A stretch of DNA of 64,000 bases from Kiritimatiellia bacterium (GCA_017454745.1 JAFTCL010000083.1:1-64000); one strand, 5' to 3'; positions 8,577 through 19,300 are shown, numbered from the stretch's first letter. A program made the numbers and translations. Notes: generated by a model not told the origin, from the sequence alone.

Positions 8577-11205
8577 CCGCCATATTTTACATTTCCGTCT
8601 GATGCTGGCTCTACAAGCGCTGTTGGCGGCGGTCTCCGCGTTTTCCGATCCGGTACCGGTGACATTCCTTCAGGGATACGATCCCGACCGACCTGAGAAT
8701 CCGGTAACCACTCAGATAACTAAATTCGCTCGGCAGGAACCCGATCTGATGCCGCAGAAGTGGGGCGGGTTGTCCTTGCCCGGTGCCGGCGGTCGCGCTC
8801 CGTTTATGCTGTCGCTGGCTGGCGGCACCGCGCCAGACATTTATTTCTGCTGGTTTCATATCATCCGCCACGACATCGACCAAGGCTTTATCTATCCGCT
8901 CAACGAATGGATCGGCGAAGATTTGGACGGCGACGGACAGATAAGCGATACGGAAGCCCGTTGGCCGGGGTGGAAGAACGTTCCGGAACTTTGGCGTCGG
9001 GTCGCAACCCGCGACGGGAAGGTTTACGGGGTTCCGGTTTCGGGCATTTGGTATTACGGAATCGTTTACCGCAAGGATCTGGTTCAGCAGGCGTGGATAG
9101 ATCCGGAGTACACGCCGGAAACCTGGGACGAGTTTTATCGTTGGTGCCAGCGGCTTACCTTCCCGCGCCGTCGTATCGCCGGGGCGAAGGTTCAGCGCGG
9201 CCAACGCGCCTTTGGCGCGGAAAACCGCCCTTGGAGCTGGCTGCCCTGGATGCAGTCAGCCGGCGGCTCCCCAATCGTCAACGTGCGCATCTCGCCTACC
9301 ACCGGGAAGAGTTACGTTTTTGCGATGGAAGAGACCCGGTTCATCGCTCCCGATACTGGTGAAGATTTGTCGCAGGTGCAGGGGGAATGGCGGGCAAACT
9401 TCGATTCCGAAGAGGCTTTGGCCGCTGCCGCGTTTTATCGCAAATTAATTTGGGAACCTTGGATCCGTGACCCGGACAGTGGCGAACCGATAGACCTGAC
9501 GCCAGAAGCGATCGCCGCGCACAAGGTGGTTTCCGCGTCGGGGAAGACCGTGGAGTTTACCGATGCCGACATCTTCAAGGGAGTGGTGCGGCCGTTGCCG
9601 CGGCTGACTCAGGAGTTGCCGCAGCTGTTTGCCCAAGGCGAGGTTGTGGCGCTCTTTGCCGGCGCGGAAATGATGGAGCAGCTGACCCAAGATCTCAATC
9701 TGCCGCCAGACATGGTCGGCATTATGCCGTTCCCCGCCGCCAAGCCGGGCATGAAGCCGGTTTTCCAGGCGCATAAACATTTTTACAGCATGACCGAAGG
9801 CGTGGGGAAGCGTCCCAAGTCCGAGCGTGACCTAATTTGGAAATGCGTGGAACAGCTTACCAGCCCAGAGGTGAACGACGAAACCGTCCGGCAGAAAGTT
9901 TTGGAAGGCCATGCCCGGTGGTGTACGCCGTCCGATCTCCACCGGTTGGGGTTCGATGAATATCTGGAAGAAGTACCGGCCGGTATACGCAAGAATTACG
10001 ACCGGTTGGCAAAGGGTGAAATCTTGGCAAGGACTGAACCTTACGCAGGATTTTGGCAGGCGGTTTCGGATTTGGTTGACCGCAGGTTCTTGGGTATTAT
10101 GCTTTCCGACAACGGTGAGGATTTCGATTACGCCGCCGCGCTGAAGGGTATAAATGACGAGGCGAACCGGGGGCTGATGTTTGATATGCCGCGTGAAGTG
10201 TTGGACCGCCGCCGCCCGTTGGCGCGGGTGATTCTCGGAGTGGCGTTGATTTGCTTGCTGGTGTGCGGTTGGATGTGGAACCGGAAAACGAGCGCAACAC
10301 CCTTTGAAGCGTCGTCGGGGCCTTCTAAAAGATTTCGTTTTTCGCCTTGGATGATGCTTGCTCCGGCCGTGCTGTCAATCGCGATTTGGAGTTATTACCC
10401 GTTGTTGCGCGGTGCGGTGATGGCGTTTCAAAATTACCGAATAGTAGGGGAGTCGTCGTGGAGCGGGTTGGACAATTTCATCATGGTCGCCACCGATTCC
10501 GGTTTTTGGAAAGCTTGGGGGAGGACATTGGAATATGTGGCGTTGACCTTGCTTTTGGGGTTCTTGACGCCGATTTTCTTGGCGCTGATGCTGTCGGAGA
10601 TTCCGCGAGGGAAGATTTTCTACCGCACGTTGTATTTTCTGCCGCACCTCACCAGCGCCTTGGTTATTGCGTTGCTCTGGAAACTTATGTACGACCCCAC
10701 CGAAAACGGTATGCTCAACCAGTTGCTGGCCGGGCTTGGAATTGCCAAGCAGAGTTGGCTGCAAGATCCGGCGTGGGCGATGGTGTGTTGCATTTTGCCG
10801 GGAGTGTGGGCAGGAGCGGGAATGTCAAGTCTGATTTATGTGGCGGCATTGCATTCGTTACCGCCGGACTATTACGAGGCGGCGGCGATTGACGGCGCGG
10901 GGATATTTGCCAGGTTCAGGCACATTACCCTGCCGCAACTGTTGCCGCTGATGGTGATTAATTTTGTCGGTGCTTTCATTGCTGCGTTTCAAGGAATGGG
11001 GAGCATATTCCTTCTCACTTTTGGCGGTCCGGGCGATTCAACCAACGTGTTGAGTTTGGCAATCTGGAAAGAAGCGTACAATAATCTCCGTTTCAGTACC
11101 GCCACCACCATGGCGTGGTTTCTGGGGGTTGGATTGATCGCTTTCACCTGTCTCCAGATCCGTTTCCTGCGAAAAGTCGAATTCCGTCAGGCGCAGAGCA
11201 ATTGA
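8563..11205 (+). CDS. Sugar-binding protein fused to MalF-type ABC permease
   Basis: This single 880-residue chain combines two parts of a carbohydrate ABC importer. Residues 1-28 form a signal peptide. About 30-545 is a family-1 extracellular solute-binding domain (GGTAPDIYFCWFH, DGKVYGVPVSG, YTPETWDEFY). A membrane span near 553-572 and a short cytoplasmic linker follow. About 596-875 is a CUT1/MalF-like permease with several spans and the EAA loop EAAAIDGAGIFARFRHITLP (Glu772), which docks to the ATPase. The topology is consistent: binding domain outside, linker inside. No second permease (MalG type) or ATPase gene is nearby, so partners must be encoded elsewhere. The transported sugar is unknown. 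Confidence 0.88.
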   Translation: MSTVNRHILHFRLMLALQALLAAVSAFSDPVPVTFLQGYDPDRPENPVTTQITKFARQEPDLMPQKWGGLSLPGAGGRAPFMLSLAGGTAPDIYFCWFHIIRHDIDQGFIYPLNEWIGEDLDGDGQISDTEARWPGWKNVPELWRRVATRDGKVYGVPVSGIWYYGIVYRKDLVQQAWIDPEYTPETWDEFYRWCQRLTFPRRRIAGAKVQRGQRAFGAENRPWSWLPWMQSAGGSPIVNVRISPTTGKSYVFAMEETRFIAPDTGEDLSQVQGEWRANFDSEEALAAAAFYRKLIWEPWIRDPDSGEPIDLTPEAIAAHKVVSASGKTVEFTDADIFKGVVRPLPRLTQELPQLFAQGEVVALFAGAEMMEQLTQDLNLPPDMVGIMPFPAAKPGMKPVFQAHKHFYSMTEGVGKRPKSERDLIWKCVEQLTSPEVNDETVRQKVLEGHARWCTPSDLHRLGFDEYLEEVPAGIRKNYDRLAKGEILARTEPYAGFWQAVSDLVDRRFLGIMLSDNGEDFDYAAALKGINDEANRGLMFDMPREVLDRRRPLARVILGVALICLLVCGWMWNRKTSATPFEASSGPSKRFRFSPWMMLAPAVLSIAIWSYYPLLRGAVMAFQNYRIVGESSWSGLDNFIMVATDSGFWKAWGRTLEYVALTLLLGFLTPIFLALMLSEIPRGKIFYRTLYFLPHLTSALVIALLWKLMYDPTENGMLNQLLAGLGIAKQSWLQDPAWAMVCCILPGVWAGAGMSSLIYVAALHSLPPDYYEAAAIDGAGIFARFRHITLPQLLPLMVINFVGAFIAAFQGMGSIFLLTFGGPGDSTNVLSLAIWKEAYNNLRFSTATTMAWFLGVGLIAFTCLQIRFLRKVEFRQAQSN

Positions 11206-11222
11206 CGGAAGTCAAAATGCCA

Positions 11223-11252
11223 TTGACTTTACCCCCGCAGATATAGCATAAT
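11223..11252 (+). promoter_or_regulatory. Predicted promoter of the GH2 gene
   Basis: TTGACT (11223-11228) and CATAAT (11247-11252) are separated by 18 bases, in the 110-base gap before the glycosidase gene. This supports separate transcription from the upstream operon. Confidence 0.6.
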
Positions 11253-11315
11253 AACAATTGTTTCAGTTTGTTAATTTGGCGTTCGTCTTTTCGTCCGCCG
11301 CAGAAAGGATAAATC

Positions 11316-13136
11316 ATGAAATCACATTGCTTTATCGCGCTTGCCGCAAGTGCGCTCGCCAGCTCCGGCGTTTTTGGGGCTGACATTCCGCGCCCGGAAT
11401 ATCCACGCCCGCAGTTTGAGCGTGCGGCTTGGGTTAACCTCAACGGCGATGCCTGGACTTACGAATTCGATTTCGGCATGTCCGGTCTTGATGATGGCAG
11501 AACGTTGTTCAAATCGACCGGATTCAAGGACAAGATTATTGTGCCGTTCTGTCCTGAGTCGTCGCTTTCCGGTGTCAAGCATACCGATTTCATTCCCGCG
11601 ATGTGGTATCACCGCAAGTTGGAGATTCCCGCCGCTTGGGCCGGGCAGCGGATTATCCTCCATTTCGGGGCGGTGGATTACGAGGCCGAGATTTACATCA
11701 ACGGCACTACGGTCGGCCTCCATTACGGCGGAACGGTTTCGTTCGCCAACGACATCACCCCTTACGTTGAGGCTGGAAAGACTTATGATTTGGTCGTGCG
11801 TGTGAAAGATGACACCCGCAACGGTTTCCAGCCCGGTGGCAAGCAGTGCACGTCATACAAATCCAGAGGTTGCAGTTACACCCGTACCACCGGAATTTGG
11901 CAGACGGTTTGGATGGAGGCGGTGGCTCCGCAAGGGCTGAAAGAGTGCCAGATCGTGCCTGATTTTGACAACGGCCAGTTTGTATTCACCCCGCTTTATT
12001 ATGCGGACGCGGCATCGGCTAACGAACTCCGCATTCAGGTTAAGACAGCGGACGGCAAGGCGGCGGGCAGTGCCAAAACCCGCATCGGTTCCGGAGTCGC
12101 GGTACCGGTGAAACTGAGCGAGGTGCGCCCGTGGTCGCCCTCCGACCCGCACTTGTACGACATCACCTTCGAAGTGGCGGATTCGCAGGGTAAAGTTATT
12201 GACACCGTTAAGAGTTACGCCGGATTGCGTAAAATCCATGTCGCAGGCGGGCAGGTTTATCTTAACAACCAGCCAATTTTCCTGCGTTTTGTGCTCGATC
12301 AGGGATTTTATCCCGATGGAATTTGGACGGCTCCTAGCGACGCCGCACTTAAGCATGACATTGAGATGTCTATGGCAGTGGGATTCAACGGCGCCCGTCT
12401 CCACCAGAAGGTGTTCGAGGAGCGTTTCCATTATTGGGCCGACAAGCTGGGATACCTCACTTGGGGCGAGACTTCCAGCTGGGGATGCGATCCTAACGAG
12501 GTCGTCGCCGGGCGTAACTTCATCACTGAATGGGGCGAGATTGTCCGCCGCGACCGTAACCATCCCTCCATTATTGCGTGGACTCCGTTTAACGAAACTT
12601 GGGGATACAAGAATGTGCTTCAACATCAGCGTTTGCAGAATGACGCATACGAGTTGGCCAAGGCTTTGGACCCCACCCGCCCGATTAATTCATCCAGCGG
12701 TGATATCCATGCCCGGACCGATCTCTGGACGATCCACAACTATTCCCGTGCCGACAAGTTGGGCGTGATTGACGTTCCTGAAGGCAAGGTGTGGAGCCGT
12801 GATGCCAAGTATGACCGTATTCCGTTGCGTTGTTACACCGGCCAGCCTTATCTGATCGACGAGTTCGGCGGATTGATGTGGATCGGCGCCGACCGTAAGA
12901 AAAATGCCGACAACACTTGGGGTTACGGCAACGCGATTAAGACCGAAGAGGAGTTTTTCAAAATCCTTAAGGATGAGGTGGATGTGCTGTTGAAGATCCC
13001 TCGGCTATGCGGTTACTGCTATACCCAGTTGACCGATGTCGAACAAGAGCAGAACGGCGTTTACTACTATGACCGCGCTCCGAAGTTTGAGGCTGACCGT
13101 TTCAAGGCTATTTTCGGACGCGATCCCCAGCGGTAG
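11316..13136 (+). CDS. Secreted glycoside hydrolase family 2 (beta-galactosidase/glucuronidase-like)
   Basis: This retaining exo-glycosidase has 606 residues. A signal peptide (about 1-21, ending at VFGA) precedes the jelly-roll sugar-binding domain (about 35-205), an Ig-like middle domain (about 210-310) and a TIM barrel. The acid/base Glu427 lies in PFNETWG and the probable nucleophile Glu516 in LIDEFGG. The usual long LacZ C-terminal domain is absent, so it resembles the short Bacteroidetes/PVC GH2 enzymes, whose specificity ranges over galactosides, glucuronides and mannosides. It has its own promoter and terminator, so it is monocistronic. SD agaaagga precedes ATG. Confidence 0.9.
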   Translation: MKSHCFIALAASALASSGVFGADIPRPEYPRPQFERAAWVNLNGDAWTYEFDFGMSGLDDGRTLFKSTGFKDKIIVPFCPESSLSGVKHTDFIPAMWYHRKLEIPAAWAGQRIILHFGAVDYEAEIYINGTTVGLHYGGTVSFANDITPYVEAGKTYDLVVRVKDDTRNGFQPGGKQCTSYKSRGCSYTRTTGIWQTVWMEAVAPQGLKECQIVPDFDNGQFVFTPLYYADAASANELRIQVKTADGKAAGSAKTRIGSGVAVPVKLSEVRPWSPSDPHLYDITFEVADSQGKVIDTVKSYAGLRKIHVAGGQVYLNNQPIFLRFVLDQGFYPDGIWTAPSDAALKHDIEMSMAVGFNGARLHQKVFEERFHYWADKLGYLTWGETSSWGCDPNEVVAGRNFITEWGEIVRRDRNHPSIIAWTPFNETWGYKNVLQHQRLQNDAYELAKALDPTRPINSSSGDIHARTDLWTIHNYSRADKLGVIDVPEGKVWSRDAKYDRIPLRCYTGQPYLIDEFGGLMWIGADRKKNADNTWGYGNAIKTEEEFFKILKDEVDVLLKIPRLCGYCYTQLTDVEQEQNGVYYYDRAPKFEADRFKAIFGRDPQR

Positions 13137-13153
13137 ATTATTGATTATAACCT

Positions 13154-13190
13154 AAAAAAACAGCCGCCGCATTTTGCGGCGGCTGTTTTT
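13154..13190. terminator. Bidirectional intrinsic terminator
   Basis: A 12-base perfect stem (13159-13170 with 13176-13187) and a 5-base loop are flanked by an A-run on the left and a T-run on the right. It can therefore end the GH2 gene on the plus strand and the convergent phosphoesterase gene on the minus strand. Confidence 0.92.
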
Positions 13191-13202
13191 TACATTCGAC
13201 GG

Positions 13203-14174
13203 TTAAGAGAAAGTAACCTCTTGCCCGTGGAACATAAAATTGCCGCCAATCACATACTGCATAGCGGATGGGGAGAAGCGGTCCTGTATCGTGATGTGCA
13301 GGTGTCCGGTCAGGATGCCTTTTAACAGCGGCTCTTTCTTCAGGTAGGCGATGAAATCGCGGGTTACGGGATCTGTTTGCTGCACTTTGTAATCACCCGT
13401 GGCGTCTGGAATCTCGACCGAAGTGAATTTCTTTCCGGCTTGCTTCCAGAACTTGCAATCAGCCCGCCAAATGTTTTGGCTCATAAACGGCACGTGCATG
13501 CACAGCACAATCGGCAAACCTTTTTTTACTTCGGCGGCAAAACGTTCAACCTGGTCGGGGCAGACGTAACCGTAAACGTCATCAATCGTCACGAAATTCA
13601 CGCCGTTGACCACGGTCGACTGCAGACGGATATCGAACGGGTATGCCGACTTCAGCTTGTCTGCGGTCTGAGCTTTGTATTCCTCGGTGTTGGATTGCTT
13701 GGAAAGCCACATGTTTTGGGAAAACTCGTGGTTGCCCATCGAACCGGTCATTCCTTCGCCGAAATATTTCTTCACCAAGTCGAAATTGGCCTCGCTCTGC
13801 CAGTCAATCAAATCGCCGGTATGAATGACATAGTCAACGTTCTTTTTCGCCCAGTCAAGCGAATCCCGCAATGCCTCTTCCTGACGACCGCCAAAAGTTT
13901 TGGTGCGGACATCTTTCAGTTTTTGTTTATTTTCGTCCTCGTTGGGGTAGGCGGCGGTGAGGTGAGTGTCGGAGATGTGCAGCACGGAAAACGGTTTGGT
14001 GGCTCCGGCGTTGATGTGTTGGTAGGCTAGCGCCAGCCGTTCATAACGGCCGCGTTGCGGGAAAACCTCTGGATTGTCCGCTAACGACGGCAGTGCGGAT
14101 GTCGCGACCACGCTGCCGGCTGCGAAAGTTTGGGCAAGGAATGTGCGCCGGTTGATAGAGTTCGGTCTAATCAT
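13203..14174 (-). CDS. Tat-exported calcineurin-like metallophosphoesterase
   Basis: This is a dinuclear-metal phosphoesterase of about 323 residues. The motif series is complete: HISDTHLT (D-x-H), HTGDLIDW, GNHEF, MHVPF and GHLH. The N-terminus has a twin-arginine signal (NRRTFLAQ) with a hydrophobic stretch ending around ALPSLA. ATG 14174 is chosen because it is preceded by a near-perfect SD (aaggagg, minus strand) and gives a normal Tat signal; an upstream in-frame start at 14261 would add 29 unlikely residues. It shares a terminator with the convergent GH2 gene. Its promoter lies back to back with that of the LamG-phosphoesterase pair. Substrate unknown. Confidence 0.88.
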   Translation of the reverse strand: MIRPNSINRRTFLAQTFAAGSVVATSALPSLADNPEVFPQRGRYERLALAYQHINAGATKPFSVLHISDTHLTAAYPNEDENKQKLKDVRTKTFGGRQEEALRDSLDWAKKNVDYVIHTGDLIDWQSEANFDLVKKYFGEGMTGSMGNHEFSQNMWLSKQSNTEEYKAQTADKLKSAYPFDIRLQSTVVNGVNFVTIDDVYGYVCPDQVERFAAEVKKGLPIVLCMHVPFMSQNIWRADCKFWKQAGKKFTSVEIPDATGDYKVQQTDPVTRDFIAYLKKEPLLKGILTGHLHITIQDRFSPSAMQYVIGGNFMFHGQEVTFS

Positions 14175-14209
14175 GGATAACCTCCTTATTTTTGGCTGAT
14201 AACGAGATA

Positions 14210-14239
14210 ATAATACCACAAAGACACCACGTACCGCAA
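14210..14239 (-). promoter_or_regulatory. Predicted minus-strand promoter of the Tat phosphoesterase
   Basis: Read on the minus strand: TTGCGG (14239-14234), an 18-base spacer ending TGG, and TATTAT (14215-14210). This is an extended -10, about 36 bases upstream of the start codon. Confidence 0.6.
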
Positions 14240-14290
14240 CCGTAAAACCTGATTGACGCATTTGGGGGATCGGCGTTGATCGTTTTAACC

Positions 14291-14320
14291 TTTACGCGTC
14301 ATACGAGATTTTGGTATGAT
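14291..14320 (+). promoter_or_regulatory. Predicted promoter of the LamG-phosphoesterase pair
   Basis: TTTACG (14291-14296), an 18-base spacer and TATGAT (14315-14320), with TTTTGG before the -10. It leaves an untranslated leader of roughly 107 bases before the first gene. The same TTTTGGTATGAT string occurs at 34619-34630. Confidence 0.55.
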
Positions 14321-14433
14321 TATATCTGTTAATGGGTGTTGTGTGCTGATTGTCGGTGCGGCATTTCGCTGTTGGACTGGAATGAGTGCAGTGGTATGCA
14401 CTTTTAATTTGGGAAGTTCAAACGGGATTGCAA

Positions 14434-16293
14434 ATGAAGCGATTTCTGTCGTTTATTATTGCGGTATCATGTGTCGCCTTTGGCGCATACGCCGGTTTGG
14501 TGGCGAAGTGGGACTTCAATAACTATGACCAGTCTCATCAGGCATCAACGAACATTCTGGCTGCGACTGTCGGCAGAGCCGGTAGGCCGTGCTATAAAGT
14601 CGGTTCCGGCACCGCCCTCGTGACGGACGGCACGCTCGGTCAAATGTACGTGGTTGCTCCCAACTACACCGGCGCGGATGCATCCGCCACAAACGCCGCA
14701 ACCGGTCTCGGCACTGGCAACTACGCGATCGCGATTCCAAAGTCATCACATATCGCCCTGCCGATTCCCGATGCGGTAAAGAACCACAACTGGGCGATGA
14801 AAATCCGATGCTGGATTGCGGGTAACAATGTTTTGCACACGTTCTTTAACCGCACTAACACCGGGGACGGTGACCTTTTTACCTGTGTATCAAGGGGCGA
14901 TCGTGTGGCGAACGGCGTGGGCGGCGGTGCATTCAGTTCGTACGGCTCGTACCAAAATGCCATGTCACCCGGTGCTTGGCATACACTCACAATTTCCGTT
15001 TGGGATCGGGACTGGAACGTACTTTTAGACGATACTACGGAATGTTGTTATGGCACAAACACCACAAATTCCAACAACAATTGTTTCTTCGCGTCCGCTT
15101 TCGAGCCGCTGACCGTCATCGACGGCGTTGGACATTTGCTCCTCGGAGCCGATAACGATGGCGAGGACAACCTCATTTACATTGACTATGTGGAACTGTA
15201 TGATGAGGTGCCGGCCGTGGCTACTGACACCGAGGCGAAGATGCCCCGTTTCGAGTTCGGCGAGAACGGGACATTCACATTCCTGATGATTTCCGATTGG
15301 CACCGAAAGCGGGGACGGTCTGACACGGCGCGAGAAATCGCCCTGCTCCGTACGGCAATTTCGCGGTTCAGTCCGTCGCTTGTAGTGTTCGGCGGCGACA
15401 ACATCTCACCCGGTGAGAACGGACGCGGCGTTTTTGAGAATCTCATGGCCCCGGTCATGGCAGAGTTCAAGGCGTCTGCCACGCCGCTGTGTGTCGCGTT
15501 CGGAAACCACGATTCGGAGCCGCCGGAGTCCGATCGATCGTTTGTCTCGCGTCAGGAGCAGTACGACTGGTATAAGTCATCGCTCGGCGACCTCTTCGTC
15601 GATCATGACGTGCCGGAGCTGACTGGCGTGGGAACTGGTGTTGTGCCGGTATTCTTGCGCGGTGCGTCGAAGCCGGCCTTCAAGATTTACGTTGCCGATT
15701 CTGGTGACCATCCCAAGCGTGATGCCAACGGCAGGCTCGTCAAGGGAAGCGGCTGGGACAACCCGCATTCCGACCAAATCGCGTGGTACCTTCGGGAATC
15801 GGCGGACGGGGCTCCGCATATCTGGATCCAGCACATCATAGTGCCGGACGCCAACTGCCACGGGCTGTTTGTCCCGGCCGGGGAGGGCGAAGGGAGAAAG
15901 GACTTCCTGATGCCGGACGGCTCTAAGCGGCGCATGAAGCTTGCGGTCGGTGCCGCTGGCATCTGCGCGGAGACGACTTGCCCGCCGTATTGGAACACAT
16001 ACCGCGACGCTGCGCACACTGCGGATTCCTTGACGCTTTACGACGCTTGGCGGAAGTCCCGATGTATGAAGGGCGCGTTCTTTGGCCACGACCACACCAA
16101 CACCTTTGACGGTATGGATGTGAACGGCATCCGCCTTGGTATGACCAAGAGTTTCAACTGCGGTGGCTCGTACGGCGACGGCGAACCGGGCTTCAGGGTA
16201 TTCCGGATCCGGCAGGACGGCTCGTTCGACACGTGGATCGAGACCGAGAAGACGCTTCGCGATAACCGTCGGCAGGGAGTTCGGCGGATGTAA
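14434..16293 (+). CDS. Secreted LamG-like domain fused to metallophosphoesterase
   Basis: This protein has about 619 residues. A signal peptide (MKRFLSFIIAVSC...AYAG) is followed by a LamG-like concanavalin-fold region (about 22-265) starting LVAKWDFNNYD. A calcineurin-like phosphoesterase follows (about 280-600) with SDWH, FGGDN, GNHD, QHI and GHDH. Its first 265 residues closely resemble the N-terminus of the next gene, so the two are tandem paralogues. ATG 14434 gives a clean signal peptide but has only a weak SD; an in-frame start at 14386 lacks a signal and is rejected. There is no visible cell-surface anchor. Probably secreted; the substrate is unknown. Confidence 0.85.
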   Translation: MKRFLSFIIAVSCVAFGAYAGLVAKWDFNNYDQSHQASTNILAATVGRAGRPCYKVGSGTALVTDGTLGQMYVVAPNYTGADASATNAATGLGTGNYAIAIPKSSHIALPIPDAVKNHNWAMKIRCWIAGNNVLHTFFNRTNTGDGDLFTCVSRGDRVANGVGGGAFSSYGSYQNAMSPGAWHTLTISVWDRDWNVLLDDTTECCYGTNTTNSNNNCFFASAFEPLTVIDGVGHLLLGADNDGEDNLIYIDYVELYDEVPAVATDTEAKMPRFEFGENGTFTFLMISDWHRKRGRSDTAREIALLRTAISRFSPSLVVFGGDNISPGENGRGVFENLMAPVMAEFKASATPLCVAFGNHDSEPPESDRSFVSRQEQYDWYKSSLGDLFVDHDVPELTGVGTGVVPVFLRGASKPAFKIYVADSGDHPKRDANGRLVKGSGWDNPHSDQIAWYLRESADGAPHIWIQHIIVPDANCHGLFVPAGEGEGRKDFLMPDGSKRRMKLAVGAAGICAETTCPPYWNTYRDAAHTADSLTLYDAWRKSRCMKGAFFGHDHTNTFDGMDVNGIRLGMTKSFNCGGSYGDGEPGFRVFRIRQDGSFDTWIETEKTLRDNRRQGVRRM

Positions 16294-16353
16294 GTTCTCT
16301 TCTCACTGCCATTGATAATTTTAACATGACCATATTTCGAAAGGAACACGATA

Positions 16354-19300
16354 ATGCATAAGTCGGCAAGCATGAACGGCATCGGCAGGGGATTGTCCTG
16401 TAATGCGCTTACTACGCTTACGGGCGCAGCGGCTATTATAATCTGCGCAACTTTAACGACTTTCGCTGGGCTTGTCGCCAAGTGGGACTTCAACAACTAC
16501 GACCCGTCGAATCCAAGTTCGCCCGATGTGCTACAGGCGACATTGGGCGGTAGCGGTCTGCCGTGTTACTATGTGGGTAAAGGTTCTGCGCTGGTGACTG
16601 ACGGTACGCTTGGGCAGATGTACGTGGTTTCGCCGGATTATTCCGGTTCGGATACAACTGTGGCTACTGCCGCTGCAGGTCTTGGCGACGGCAATTATGC
16701 AATCGCGATTCCGAAGTCATCTCATGTTGCCCTGCCGATTCCCGACGCCGTGAAAAACCACAGTTGGACGCTAAAGCTCCGCTGCTGGTATCCGGGCGAT
16801 GGGCAATGGCATGCCTTCTTCAACCGGAACAACACCACCGACGCAGACCTCTTCCTTACCGTATCAAAGAGCGGACGCGTGAAGAATGGCATCGGCGGAG
16901 GCCCTTTCACCGCGAACAACAACTACAAGTACGCCGTGTCTCCGTCCACGTGGCACACAATCATCGTCTCCGCCGGCGAACAGCGCTGGGACGTGTTCGT
17001 AGATGAAACACACGAAGGCACATACGGCAACAGCGGCGGGAACAAGAACTTCTTCACGGCGGAGGCGCTCACGCAGTACAACGGCACCGACCATCTGCTC
17101 CTCTGCGCCGACGAAGATGGCGAGGATAATCTCATGTACATTGACTATGTGGAGCTGTATGACGAGGCGTCCGTTTACGAGGGCAAGCTGCCGCACTACA
17201 CGAAGGCGGGCCTGACCGGCGAATGGACCTTCCCCGCCGGAAACCCTCTCAAGGCCGCTATCGGCCGCGACATCGAAAGGCACACGCGTTCTGGCCAAGT
17301 CGTCATCTTCGCCGACGGTACGGACGGCGTCCTTCCGGGCGACGGCTACACCCGCGCCGGACAGAACAACGGCCTCAAATGCTATCACGGTCTCACCAAC
17401 AACTGCAACTACACTGTCGTGATGGACGTGCGCGTGCCGGTGAACGACAACACATCGCAAAAATGGCACGGACTTTTCAAGGCTCAGGACGTCAATTCGG
17501 ATGCGGACGTGTTCATCACTACAGACGGCAGTGCCAGTACGCTTAGGATACGTACGCGCGGAGAGCGCTACTCAAATACTGACGTCGCCTTCGGCGAATG
17601 GATGCGCGTGGCAATCACACACCTGAACGGCACCAACAAGAAGATTTACATCAACGGTGTACTGAAGGACACCGCCACCAAGTCTCCCACCATGATGGAC
17701 ACGACGAAGGGCGGTTACTTCCTCCTTCTCAGTGATGATAACGGCGAGGACTACGACACCGATATCTCTTACGCCGCAGTCTATGACAGAATCTTGACGG
17801 ACTCCGAAATCGCGGAGCTCCATTCGCGTCCGCTCGCGCAGAAGTCCGATGAATCGTTCTTGCCTACCGTAGCCCCAGCTGGTGTTTGGACGGCAGACGG
17901 CGAGGGCGGATTTGCGGTTTCGAAAGGCATGCCGCTTGCGGCGGACGGTAACGGCTGGAAATGGACACGTTCGTCGGCTCCCGCCGCCGCCACCTATGTG
18001 GTCGACATCACGCTCCCTGCCGAGCAGACCGAAGGATGCGTGCTGGCGATGAACGCGAGCGGCGTCGCCTCCGGCATATATGGCACCACGAGTACCTACT
18101 CAGGCAGTTTCCATACGACGACGGACGCTTCGACATTCCTCAACAGCACGTACTTAAGCACATGGGGATATTGGAGCGAGAACGCGCTCGACCGCATTAG
18201 CGCGCACCGCGTCGCCGTCGTGTGGTCCACTAGCGGACGCGTCCACTACTACGTTGATGGCCGCGCATGGGGGCAGCTTTTCCCCGCGAACGCTAATGCC
18301 TCGCTGAAGCCCTCCGCCACGATGACGTTCCTCGACGGACTCGCCTCGGGCGCGACGCGCGTTGCCGCGTACGACGCGGCGCTCACGCCGAACGAGGTGG
18401 CTTCGCTCGGTGGCGTGGGTACGGTGCCCTCTGGCACGGCGCCAGCCGCGCCCACGATTGACGCGACGATTACGGAGATGCCAGTCAAGGCACTTGTCGA
18501 TGCGGTCACGTTCACCGTCACCGGGACGCACCCGGACGGTGAATATTTCACGTTCGCGATTGACTTTGGCGACGGCACGGGAGACTGCACGACGGCACTG
18601 GTGCCGTCCGGCTCGTCTGCTACGTTCAGCCACGTCTTCGGCGCGAGCGGCACTTTCACGCCGCGCGTCAAGACGATCTCGCAGAACGGAGTTGAGAGTG
18701 CGTGGACGATGGGCGACCCGATCGAGGTGGAGCTCGTCGACATCGCGGCGCGCGATGTGCTCGTCACCTGGCCGTGGCAGCAGAATGTCTATACGAACCG
18801 TTTCACGATCATGTGCGAGGGCGTGAAGGACGCGGATGACGTCACGCGCTGGGACGGTCTTGAGGTACAGTATGGCGAAGGCTACACGCAGCGCGCGCCG
18901 ATGACGCGAGTTGATAGTAATGGCGACACATGGATATACACTGGTCACATCACAATCGACGGCATGGACGGTCAGATTGTCCCGTACCGCCTTGGCTATT
19001 ACGGCATGCCGCTTACGTTTGACGATCCGGCAGACGATACAGCCGGCACGGTGAAGCTTTGGTCGCAGAATGATGACGAGTCCTTCACCTGCTCCGTATG
19101 GGGAGACAACCAGCAGGGAGGGCGGGACAAAGAATGGGACAGCGACAAATTCGCTTATGTGAAAGCCCTTTTCAAGCACATGGTCGCGCGAGATGTGGAT
19201 TTCGGCATTGCGACCGGTGACATGTCCTCTGGGGCAAAATACGCCGACGAGATACGCCCCTGCATCCTTGACAGCACCGATGTAATATTCGGTAGTTCGC

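Noticed and set aside
14316-14522. 68-codon open frame upstream of the LamG-phosphoesterase gene
   Set aside because: It starts inside the predicted -10 box, lacks an SD and overlaps the real gene in another frame.
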